From Halocafeteria seosinensis (lineage: Eukaryota > Sar > Bigyra > Bicosoecida): a stretch of 64,000 nucleotides of DNA. Position 1 is the stretch's first letter; each line of letters starts with the position of its first letter. The notes beneath the pieces are model-generated. The model was not told the origin of the DNA. It made no database searches and was given only the letters and a program-made list of their open reading frames with translations. Location: positions 124,001-188,000 of the forward strand of contig LVLI01000305.1 in assembly GCA_001687465.1 (NCBI GenBank). The letters run 5' to 3'. Position numbers and translations under genes: made by a program. Shown in pieces: positions 34,458 through 45,100 of the stretch.

Positions 34458-35387
34458 TCACGTTCGCAGCACGCGTATGTCGCTTGCTGAGGCGGCATCC
34501 CTACAGATAGGGCAGGAGCATCCATAAGTGGTTAACCATTCTTCGATACAAACTTTGTGAAAACGATGTCCACACCCTAAATAAGCAGGGCAACCTTCAT
34601 TGCGACATAAGCAAATCGAGCAGTCGAACTGAGTATTGCAGTCTGCTCCTGCCCTTCGGTGCCCTCCTACATATCTTGACTGTTCCACAGTATTATGTCT
34701 TCGCTCTCCAACAGATCGCGTGTTCGCACCACGTTCGATACAGGGGGCCTGCACAAAAAGGAGGGTCTTGTTACAGTGCTGAAATGGGGAACAAGTCAAC
34801 ACAACACCCACTTCAGATTGCAGGGTAGAAAATAGTACCCCTTTCCGCATTTTCAGATCAAAGTTTAAGAAGCGGTGATAAGACGTTGCTATGAGCCACA
34901 GTATGATGGCAGAGGACATCAACCCAACTGTCCCTACTTTTCCTGGGTGCATGACGAATACCCAACAGTGCAAGGCCAGGAATCCCTCTGACCATCGTGG
35001 TGCTGGAAGATCTCGAGGGAAATCCCACATATAAAATATTAAGGGTGAGAGGATATAAGAAAGAAGGGCTGCCAAGGCCACGAAGAAAGCGATAGCCCCC
35101 GCCAGCTGCAGCGTAGGTATGGCAGCTGATTGCAAGCAACCCCAGGCTGCGAGGCACAGCAAGTCGCACAGATATTGGACTCCAATTTTCATTTGGTTCG
35201 CAATGGCAACTGCTAGTTTACGAAATATCAGCATACACATAACAGCAGCTTGGACGCAGACCGAAGCCACGAAGCACAACCAATCACACAGCCATCGGAC
35301 TCCAAATTTCGCTTGCGTGACAATACCAACAGCTTGTTCACAAAATATTCCCGTCAAACACCCACTTATCCTTGATATACCTTCCAT
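34458..35387 (-). CDS. Membrane RING-H2 protein (probable E3 ubiquitin ligase)
   Basis: Single reading frame of 309 aa. The N-terminal ~175 residues are hydrophobic with several predicted transmembrane helices. Residues 20-59 and 60-99 are a tandem 40-residue repeat (KFGVRWLCDWLC against KIGVQYLCDLLC). The C-terminal RING at residues 256-295 has the C3H2C3 pattern: CSIC, then LGCGHRFHKVC, a Trp seven residues later, and CPIC. Membrane-anchored RING-H2 proteins act as E3 ligases at the ER or endomembranes; the substrate is unknown. A 90-bp in-frame segment at about 34752-34841 ending in TTGTGCAG might be an intron, but its donor GTACTA is weaker than others in this window. The nearest gene on its 5' side is the ankyrin gene. 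Confidence 0.8.
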   Translation of the reverse strand: MEGISRISGCLTGIFCEQAVGIVTQAKFGVRWLCDWLCFVASVCVQAAVMCMLIFRKLAVAIANQMKIGVQYLCDLLCLAAWGCLQSAAIPTLQLAGAIAFFVALAALLSYILSPLIFYMWDFPRDLPAPRWSEGFLALHCWVFVMHPGKVGTVGLMSSAIILWLIATSYHRFLNFDLKMRKGVLFSTLQSEVGVVLTCSPFQHCNKTLLFVQAPCIERGANTRSVGERRHNTVEQSRYVGGHRRAGADCNTQFDCSICLCRNEGCPAYLGCGHRFHKVCIEEWLTTYGCSCPICRDAASASDIRVLRT

Positions 35388-36155
35388 TGTGACATGAAAA
35401 AGTGGAATTCAGGCTCTGTATTGGCGAACGCTGAACACTGCTCTACAATTTCGCGAGGTACGCTAGGTTGCTAAATACTTCTCAGGCGTTCGAGAATTAG
35501 CGAACTGTTGAAGCTACTGTTCTTTTCTTGCTACTTACAAGACTACAACAATTGCTTAATGGGGCAAGGCATCATGAGACATCGTCGGGCTTCAACAAGA
35601 ATTTTCTGAGATCAAGTTCACATCAAGCTTCACAAGCCAGCAGGTGTCGGACGATAAGCGACGCCTTCGGGAGACTCTCGGAAGTAAGGGGTTGATAGCA
35701 GCTTTTCCATGTATGATCACTAGTCACCGACATGGTGTAATACGTACTTAGTTCTAGTCGATGGATCATCTACAGACTGCATTTGGATCGTGCAGTACAA
35801 TACTTACCACGTTAGAAGAGGGTAGTACGTACATGTGTACACCGTACTCAGAATACTGGTACCCTCAAGGAGCAGAATCATCTTCAGTGGAAATTAGGAT
35901 GGGAATTTCCATTGTACCCTCTACTGGAGCAAACTAACGTGGTAGTACCTTCACAGGATGGAGTCTCCATCTCCGCAGCTCAGCTCCGGCTTCATAATAC
36001 GCATGTTTCTTCCGTCCATCCTACCTTGATTTAGGTCGTTAAAATATACATGGCGAGGAAAGTTTTGTCAGGTGGAGTATAGTGGTAGGATACGCTTCAA
36101 TCGAACGCAGACTAGCTGTGTGCACAGATATAGACATTTGGAATTGAGAGGAATA
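35388..36155. other. Divergent intergenic region, RING gene / ankyrin gene
   Basis: 768 bp. GTAC-containing words cluster at about 35740-35870 (GTACGTAC, TGTGTACACCGTAC, TGGTACC). No coding feature supported. Confidence 0.5.
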
Positions 36156-36992
36156 ATGCCATCATTGTCTGAGTCCCAGAAGGATGAACTCTACCACGCC
36201 TGTGTGAGAGGCGACGAGAACACTGTGAGAGCCATCTTCGATGACAACATCGAAGTAGACCCTGCAGATGTGCACTATCATGGCTGGGTGAGTTCCTCAA
36301 ACATGTTCACAGCTTATGTATCGCGGTGCAAACCAAACTTACGGCCACTCCTTCGCTCTCTGTTGGCAGCGGAGCGAGGTTACACCTGTTCATTACGCAG
36401 CCATGTTTGGACATGATAACATTGTCTCCTTACTAATGGAGAAGTATCACCGTGGCCCCACGAGTGATCTCAAGGATGTGGTAAGCCCTTCGCCAGCATG
36501 TATTGAGCGACTGTACGAAACGAATTTCGTACTGCTGGTTTTGGTCAGTATGGGGGAACCCCTTTGCATGATGCGGCTTACGATGGCCACGACAGTACAG
36601 TGTCTTTGCTTGTTGAGAAGTACAAGGCCGACGTGAATGCTCCAAAGGCGGTAAGTGGCAAACCCAGGTCGAAACTGCTACAATATTCCCCGATTAATAC
36701 TTCCCTGTTCTGGTCGTATCTCGCTCAACAGTCTGGGTCGTTCAAAGGGTTCACTGCTCTTCATTCGGCTGCACATGGTGGACATCAAAGTACAGTCAAG
36801 CTACTTGTAGAGAAGTTTGCCGCCAACCTCCATGCAACAGACTCAGTACGTCCGTATCAACATTGGCGGGGAAGCTTATCTACTAGTATACCGTAAATGC
36901 AGGCGGGGAAAACACCTCTAGATGTTGCTAAGGAACTCAAGGACGAAACAAGGAGATCAGAAGTTGTCAACTACCTGGAACAGCACCAGTAA
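36156..36992 (+). CDS. Small ankyrin-repeat protein, one repeat per exon
   Basis: Five exons, 36156-36287, 36370-36480, 36549-36650, 36732-36845 and 36903-36992, give 182 aa; introns are 82, 68, 81 and 57 bp and all are phase 0. The start was set at MPSLSESQ because it begins the first folded unit. Each exon is close to one ankyrin unit of 30-44 codons: DELYHACVRGDENTVRAIFD, then VTPVHYAAMFGHDNIVSLLM, GTPLHDAAYDGHDSTVSLLV, FTALHSAAHGGHQSTVKLLV and GKTPLDVAKELKDE. Exons 2-4 share the pattern TxLHxAAxxGHxxxVxLLxEK. The protein is essentially a bare ankyrin stack, so it is likely a binding or inhibitor subunit; the partner is unknown. Confidence 0.88.
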
Positions 36993-38081
36993 GCTGTGCC
37001 ACTGTGGCATTGGCGAACCAACGGGAGAGTCAGTCGTTAAGACAGGGACATCGCTAGTTGGGTCTTGAATGCTCCAAGGGACACTGCGGCTCAAGTTGCG
37101 AGCACCCCCTTCCTGCTTTGTTGATGAGAGTTGTGCCTAAGTCGGGCCACTTCCGTGTTGTAACCTGCCATGATGTGAGAGGGCGATACCTGTTCAATCG
37201 AGTTCAAGTCCCACACGGTATTTCAGCCAGTAGACAGGACGTTCATGTCCAATATACGATAAATCTGGATCCATTCTATTACCTTGTTATTTGTTGGGGT
37301 TCCCACATCCATGCAGGCAGGGAAACCGTCGTCCGGTCCTGCTGAGGTCGTCCCGCTCCGTCGCAGGCTGCGACTCGCAGCGCAGCTTGCAAGTGCTGGT
37401 GTTGGCAAGCGAGTCGATCACTGCCATCCAGTATTACAGTTCCATACTTTCGGTTGGCATTTACTTATTCTATCGCTCGGTTTCTTGAGCTGAGTTTTGC
37501 TTTTGTAAAGGGTTTTTGTACACGTGTGCGTGTGCAGGGGTCTTGGTAGAGGGGCTGCGAACCGCCCGAAAAAAAAGTCAGTGCGATTGAGTCGCTTGTT
37601 GCGACAAAACCTGCTCAACTGTTTGAGCGGGGGAATTATTCCATTCGGCAGCAAGTGGAATAGAAAGACGAGAGGAAAGGCATTGGTCTACTCTGAGGCA
37701 TCCAACGGCTTGAGAGCGCACGTACAGTAGTGTACACGGTGTAAACGGGGTCTTTTTTGCCCCCCTTCCCCTCCTTGCTGGCGCGCCAGATTATTACTAA
37801 CCGTCATTCCCCAAGGTTTAGCGTCCGACGCTCTCCATTCGACCAGCGAAACCTCGGAGTGAGATAGAGTGGTTGTAGTGTACACGGCATCCTGGCAGGA
37901 GCATGGTGCCTGAATGCCGTTAGAAGCGTGGAAACAGAGAAAGAGAGAGAGACAGACAGACAGACAGAGCACCTGTAGCAAACTTAGACAGAGCCCAGAT
38001 TTTTTGTGTGGTAGAGAGGACAGGGACGCTTTTATTCGTCAATCCGGAGCGTAAAGTCGCGCTGTGCAAACAGCAGCCGCG
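36993..38081. other. Intergenic region upstream of NEK-like kinase
   Basis: 1,089 bp without a supported gene. It includes a GA/GACA microsatellite (37937-37969) and GTAC-rich words near 37725 and 37880. Confidence 0.5.
37937..37969. repeat. GA/GACA microsatellite
   Basis: A (GA)n run followed by about four GACA units, 110 bp upstream of the kinase ATG and probably in its 5' UTR or promoter. Confidence 0.85.
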
Positions 38082-41000
38082 ATGGACAATTATAAGGTGG
38101 TGCGCACCCTTGGACGCGGCGGTTTTGCAGTGGTAAAGCTGGTTCAGAGGCGGTCTGACGATGAATATTTCGTAGTAAAGAGGTTTTTACGCCAAATGGA
38201 TGATCTCTCCCAGAAAGAGAAAACAGAGATCTCGCGCGAGATAAAGCTGTTGGCCCATATGCGGCATCCGAACATTGTTCGGTTCGTCGACAGCTTCATC
38301 GAAGATGGGGTGATGCATATAGTCATGGAGTACGCCGGAAAAGGTACTCTCCACAAGCTAATTGTCAACCGCGACGGGGAGTTCTTCGAAGAAGATAGGA
38401 TATGGGAAATGTTTGTTCAAGTAAGATACGTTCTACTATATGTACCCTCTTGCTTCGAACTCCGTTTTTTCACTGTACCGTCAAATTCGCAGATTCTGCT
38501 TGCGTTGAATTACGTTCATTCTTGTAACGTCATGCACCGCGATATGAAGACGCAAAATATCATGTTAACTGGAGAGGAGGCAAGGATTGTAAAGCTAGGT
38601 ACGTCGGGAGCCATTGTTAAGGCTGTCTTGCGTGATTAAGGTGATTGAGCGCTGGCTGTTTGGGCTCTTGCAGGTGATTTTGGTATTGCAAAAGTACTAT
38701 CGTCAAAAAATGACATGGCGTCTAGTGTTGTGGGGACTCCGCACTACTTATCACCAGAAATTTGTCAAGGGCAGCACTACAATCGTAAATCTGACGTTTG
38801 GGCAATTGGCTGTATACTCTACGAGTTGGCAGCATTAAGAAAACCGTTTGATGCATCGAATATGCCGGCCATCATTTTTAGTATAATGCGTAACCAACCG
38901 GATGCGATCCCTGAGCATTACAGTGACGAATTAAGAAACCTCGTTTCTACACTACTCCATCCCTCTCCTGCAGATCGTCCGTCAGTACCAGAAATCCTGG
39001 CAATGCCAATAGTAAAACAAAAAGTTGATGAATGGATGGAAACGCGAGACCAGTTGTTTTCTTCCGATTATGTTGCCGAGGCAGAAACTGCCGCTGTGGA
39101 CTTAAGTCCGGAACTAAATCCAGCCGAAACGAGTCCTCGGAACAGAAAGCCTTCCCTACATAGAAAGCATTCTGCTAATGATCCTGCATTAATAGAGCAA
39201 AGACTCATGAATGAATTAGCAGATTTGAAGTCACGAGCTCATAACTTAAATTCTCCTGAAGGTCGAGCCGGCCTGAACGAAGAACTAGAGAAACTTGAAG
39301 AGTCTATGGACAAGGGTCCTGAACTAAGCGGAAATGTTTGGGAAAAGTTGGGAGGAGCGTGGGCAGATATTGGCAACTTTGACAGAGCGATTGCTGCCTA
39401 TCGCCGAGCCTTGCGCAGTAAGAACGCAAATGCGTCACTCGTTGCCATGGAACAGCTTGGTAACTTGTTAGTTCGCCGAGCACAGCAAGTTTGGGCGCTA
39501 GCCAAGAAAGGAGACGTAGATGCGGCCGAAAATACTGTGCGGGCATTGGGCAACAGCGCTGCTACAGCCGCTAATCAACTAATGCAGAAGTTGCAGAAAG
39601 AAGTCAACCGAAATAGGAAAAAGCAACGCGAACGACGCGACACTCATCGTGGAGAAGATGGGAAAGACGATGAAGAGGAAGGGTCGCCGCGAGATCCCGA
39701 AGATAGTGGTGACGATAGCCCCGAATCGGATGCCGAAGGGAAAGAGGAAACTGAAGAGGATTCATCGGAACCGTTGTGGAAAAGGGGAGCTGCTGCTATA
39801 ATGGGAGAAGGTCTGGGTCTTTTAGAACGTTTGATTAATCTCGGTGCGACAGGCGAGAGATACTCGCTATTGGGTAGTGCGTATAAGCGGCGGGCATGGA
39901 CAGGGTTGGGGAAGAGCCGGAAACAAGATCTTAGAGAAGCAGCGTCGGCGTACGCGAAAGCCCATAAGTTGGAGTTAGAGGAAACAGATGAAGACGAAGG
40001 AGAGGCTCCTAACCCGTATGCTCGGTTGAATCAGCTTACCTTTGAGTTACTCGCAGGCTCAGGTAGACAAAAGGCGAGGAAGCGCTTACTTGCAGCTGTG
40101 AAAGAGGCAGAAGAATGGGCCTTAGCGAGGGATCCTGCCGATGTGTGGCAATGGGTGCAAGTTAGTGATGCGCGTTGCCTGCGTTGGTTTCTTGGTGACG
40201 AAGATATAAGTTTAGACAGCGTCGTACAAGGGTACCGAGAGCAGTTTGCCTTTGGAGCCTCCCAAAGGGTTAAATCATCAGTTTTAGATCAGCTCGAATT
40301 CCTTTCCGAGGTCCTACATGGGCGTCTCACCGAAGATTCTGCGGACGCACTTGCACACGGAATATCCGAAAGCAGTATGAGTGAAGACGATGTAGGCCAA
40401 AATGGCGCTCTTTCTACCTCTGATGTTCGCCGGTGGCTCGGGGAACTTCTAGAAATGGTAAACAACCTCAGCAGCTTTTTAAAGAATGATATCCGCCCAA
40501 ATGAACAAAAAGATAGTGAAGAAAAGAGCTCCGGAACGACAAGTACTCAAGTTGATGAAGACAACGACCCCAGCCAAAAACACAACAACTCATCTTCTTT
40601 GCCGAAGAAGTGGTTCAAAACGAGACAGAATAAACCTCTCCTGTCTACGATTGCGAGCGTGGAAGGAGAGAATGAGGAGACGACTAGACTGGACCATACC
40701 AAGGAAGCAACTGACAACAGAGTTGGTGGGTCATCACCACCGGAAACGGAAGATAAGGAAGAGGGTACAAGCGAGAGTGGCCTGAAAGGATACATTCAAA
40801 GTGGAAACCACCGAAAAACCCCTTCTGCGGAACAGTCTCCGAAAAACCCCACTCAAAAGCAAGATCATGGACCTCGGTCTGCCGAGAATCCATTTGCAAG
40901 AAGATCATCCCGTCGTTTTGAAACCACGGCTGCCCAGAAACGTAGCTCGAAAAGCCTACAAACTAACCTTTCTTCTCCGAGTAATCGATCCGGCCCAAGG

Positions 41001-41585
41001 TCGCCTGTACCCAGCGCCCCTCAAGGAGTTAATCCATTTTCGCGCCAGAACAGGCCGAAACGGTCAACTCATAGCGGTAAGCCAGCTTCAGATAACGCAC
41101 TCACTGCCAATGTAAAGTATGAAAGTGCGGAATATAATAAAACGAGGTCCAAGAGTACGACGACTGCCCATTGGAACAATGCCAACAGACAAGCTGCATT
41201 GGATGCTGACGCACCAGAGGATGGGGAGTCCGGCCGGGAGCCGCGGTCGTCTGAGAGTCATATGCCCTGGTCTTCAGCAAGGTCAAGTTTGGACGGTTTG
41301 TCTGATGACGACGGAGGAGTGACTGGGTCAGCTCGGTATTTTGAGCAGAAACGCCGGCCCGTCCCTTCGGTCAGTTCAGTTGATGCTTCTGAGGTCCATA
41401 TGAAGCATCATTCTCAGCCGTCACCTACAACTTCGACGAGTCACAGCACTGGCCGGAATCATGAGCATGGAGTCACTGGTTCTACCGCAGTTAGCATGAA
41501 CACCGATGAACCGAAATCAGCTAACAGTACAACGGTGAGCAATCGTAAAGAGGACGGACCTAGCTCTTGCTGCATCGTCATGTGA
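38082..41585 (+). CDS. NEK-like Ser/Thr kinase with TPR-like region and C-terminal CaaX box
   Basis: Exons 38082-38420, 38493-38598 and 38674-41585 (introns 72 and 75 bp) give 1,118 aa. The kinase domain fills the first ~270 residues: Gly loop LGRGGFAVVKL, Lys33, HRDMKTQN (Asp130), DFG (150-152), GTPHYLSPE and DVWAIGCILYELA, the overall style of NIMA-related kinases. A helical region with TPR character follows (WADIGNFDRAIAAYRRALR), then a block with RYSLLGSAYKRRAW and REAASAYAKAHKLE, which resembles the TRAFs-binding/TPR-like domain seen in some MAP3Ks. The last 350 residues are disordered, Ser/Pro/Arg-rich. The protein ends SSCCIVM, a CaaX box with an extra upstream Cys; Met at the last position predicts farnesylation, so a membrane-attached kinase is inferred. 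Confidence 0.88.
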
Positions 41586-42175
41586 CACTCGCATAGACGC
41601 ACGGCTGTAGGACGATCCATCTAGACGTAGTGAAGCAGTTGAGTTGCACAACCTACGATGTTTATGTACAGTTAAACGAAGAGCAATGAATGCATATACT
41701 TCCGAAGAATTCCCCTGCAATTGCGTCCAATATAGTGCTTCGTGCCTTACCGCCTATTCTACTGTACAGTCTGTACAGTACACGTGGTACAGTGTACTTC
41801 CGAAAGCCGCAACGTTCCACTTCCGTATGCACATGAGAATTTCTAAACGCCTACCCACTCGCACACACACAGTTGTAGGCACCATGTTTTCCCACTCCTT
41901 TATGAGAAATTCAGTAAGAACATTCAGGCAAATAAGAACACACTGTTTTGTCTTTCTTTGCACCAAAGTGTTACTGTCCTTCCCGGAGGGGCTATTGTAG
42001 ACTTCTCGAAGATTTCCAAGCAGAAAGCACAACACGACATTCTTTTCGTTCACTTGTGTCAGAAACTTTCCTTTTCGTGTGTTTTCAGACGGATTATCAT
42101 AAATATAGGTATTTTCTAATTAGGCAAGTTAATCGTTTTCTCATAGATTTCTTGGCGAATTTGTGGTAGACGAGA
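41586..42175. other. Intergenic region upstream of SWR1-like gene
   Basis: 590 bp. A dense run of overlapping ACTGTACAGT-type palindromes occupies 41761-41800 (four GTAC cores in 40 bp). No coding feature. Confidence 0.55.
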
Positions 42176-45100
42176 ATGCCTCCTAAACGAGGCCGTGGGC
42201 GTGGTCGTGGCCGGGGACGCCCCGGCACATCGACCCCACAAAGCCAAGAATCCACTTCTGTAGCGCATACACTATCTACAGCTCAAGCGAGCCGGTCAAG
42301 AACGGTATCTACTATGGCAAGTTCGTCATCCGTGTCGTCGGGTTCTGCTTCCTCTAGCGCAGCGAGGATACAGCAGGACCAAAACCGGGAGGAAGTGAAG
42401 GGACACGAGGAAGATGACCAAGGCGATGACACCGATACAGATAGTGATGTTACAAGTTCAAGCATATCTGACGACGAAGATGAAGATGCCGACTCAAGTC
42501 TGCGTCAACAGGAGGAAGAGGAGCGCCGGAATAGTAATCAGAGACAAGACGAGCAGGAGGAACTCAAAAAGTTACAAGAGGAGGCCGAGCAGCCTTTGCA
42601 CGAATTGTACGAAATCTGGGAAAAGGCGACCGGCAAAACGTTAAGTAGTGCACCGAGGAATAAAGCGTCGCATGCGGCAACACCCACTGTGTCCTCCTCG
42701 TCTGCGTCTACTACAGCTTCTCTCCGTGGAACGAGTGCGGTACGAGGAGCAACCGGACGTGCCACTGCCGGACAAAATGCCGGGAAAATGAGGAGCCGGA
42801 AAGTAGCTGCACAAAAGAGTGCAAATGAGCCGAATGAAGGCAGTGCATCCGCCAATGGAAGCAATGTTACGAAGAGAGGAAGAGGAGCAGTGACAAGAGG
42901 GCGCGGCCGCGGTCGCGCGCGAGGCAGAGTGGATGTCGACAAGGCGACGGGGGAATCAAGTGTATCCGCTCATCACGATGCCCATGCTAGTGGAGGACCC
43001 AGTACAGATTTCGTAGCTAGCGAGGGCAACGGACAGTTGGCCCACCAAGGTACCAAGACTGGACGACCTAAGGGTCGAGGGCGGGGAGGAAAGAAAACTA
43101 CGACCGGGAAGAAAAATGTTTCAGGGTCTTTTGAAGTAAGAACCTTGACAGACGCCGAAGCAAGATCACTGGAAGAAAGAGAAGAAGTAGCTGTCACACG
43201 TCTGGAAGAATTGGTTACCCGGCGGATGGAGGAAGGGTTTGTAGCTGGATACGGATGCAAGAGCCCTTTCGACCCCACTCAATGGGATATTGACAAAAAC
43301 TTTGAAGGGAACGAGCCCATTAAGTCGATATTACCTGCAAGCGAATCTACGGCATTTTGTGAACAGCTAATCTTCTGTCCGCAAGGCTACTTTGACAAGG
43401 TTGGCGGCGAAGAGTTGTTGCAAAACAAGTGTTCGGGAATATCTGCCAAGTCCATGTCTGTTCAGAGTATGCAGTCAGGAACGTTTCCTTTATTCACCCC
43501 CTCTCACTTGCATTCCTTATTGGAGCCTGGTGTTATGCGAAGGTTGAAAGAATATGAATTCGAAGACTTTTATTTCCCCCCTGAGGACGCCGAAACAAGC
43601 GGTGAATCTACCATTGATCGCATAGAGAATGAAGGGAGCATAGACGAGACCAAAGCCCAGGGGCAAAATGGGAAAGCACAAAAGAGTCACTGGGATTTTC
43701 TTCTAGGCGAAATGCAGTGGATGGCGGCAGATTTTCGAGATGAGCGGAAGAAGAAGTTCAATAAGGCGAAACGACTCGCCCAAAGCGCGTTGGCAGCTTA
43801 TCGCCGCCGTGAGAAGAAAGCCCTTGCCAAAGCAAAGTCGTTTGAACGACAGCGGCGTAGAAGAGCGACTCAAATATCTAAGGCTGTCTCGCAACATTGG
43901 AGAAAAATCGACAAATTGGTAATTTGGAAACACCGCAGTCGATTAGAAGCAATGAGGAGAGAAGCCATGGATAAGCATCTAGCATTCCTTGTTGGACAGA
44001 CCAAAAAGTATACGAAGATGATTGCTGGCGACATTCTTAAAGATAATAAAGGGCGTCGGCACTCCACCAAACGTGTTCTCCCGGAAGGTGATCGTAGGCG
44101 GACAGCAGACGGAGATTCTGCTTCGTCGGCGCGACCGCTGAAGCGAAGACGGACAAGTGTTGCTTCTTCAATGCCTCAAGACGATGTGGCGTTGGACAGC
44201 ACTCGCGAAGACGGGGATTCTTCAAGTGAACAATACACTGAGACCTCAGAAGAAGCGGACGATGAAGGGACTTTGGAGGAGGAGGAGAGATGGGCAGAGC
44301 AACAACGAGAACGTGGTGAACTTGAAGATGAAGCTGACGAGGTAGAAGCGTTGAAGAATGATTTAGATGTACCGGTGGATCAACTTCGTGAACAATACGG
44401 CTATAACGCGGGTGAGAATGCGGATACATTGGATTATGAAGACAACGACAAGTCGAATGTGGATGCAGCCAGTGGTACGGACTCTGAAGATGGCGAGGAC
44501 TTTAGTGACGATCTGTCGGAAGTAGACGATGAGGAGACTCTTGAGGAAGAAGAGGCAAACAGAGACGTAAATGATGAGCAGGATGAATTGAATGCTCTTA
44601 AAGATGACTTGGACATCCCTATTGAAAAATTGCGAGAACAGTATGGTTCCGGGTCAACCGATGAGCAAACCACCAACGATAAGGAATACGAGGAGGCAAG
44701 TGACCACGGTGCGGGAAAAGCTGTGAAGTCCTCCTCATCGTCCAGCAAGCAACATAATAAAAGGCATGGTAGTCAATTGGAGCTTTCTGACAGTGCCAAG
44801 CGAAAGCAATCCACGTATGGTACTCCATTCCTTCTCAGAAATGCAGAGCGTCTTCGAGGCTACCAGTTAGAGGGTTTGGACTGGTTAATCTCCCTTCATG
44901 ATAAGCGGTTGAATGGTATTTTGGCAGATGAAATGGGTTTGGGTAAAACCATTCAAACAATCGCCTTGATAGCCTATTTGGCATGCTATCGGGCTATTTG
45001 GGGACCGCATCTGATTGTTGTTCCAACCTCAACGATTCTGAACTGGGAGATGGAGTTTAAGAGGTGGTGCCCTGCTCTGAAAGTAAAAACTTATTTCGGC

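Noticed and set aside
34752-34841. 90-bp in-frame intron in the RING gene
   Set aside because: The acceptor is good, but the donor GTACTA departs from the GTAAGT/GTACGT/GTATGT/GTGAGT pattern of this window; left as coding, with a note.
37180-37230. GAGTTCAAGTCCCAC resembling a tRNA B box
   Set aside because: The flanking bases do not form a T stem, and no matching acceptor or anticodon arm is found upstream.
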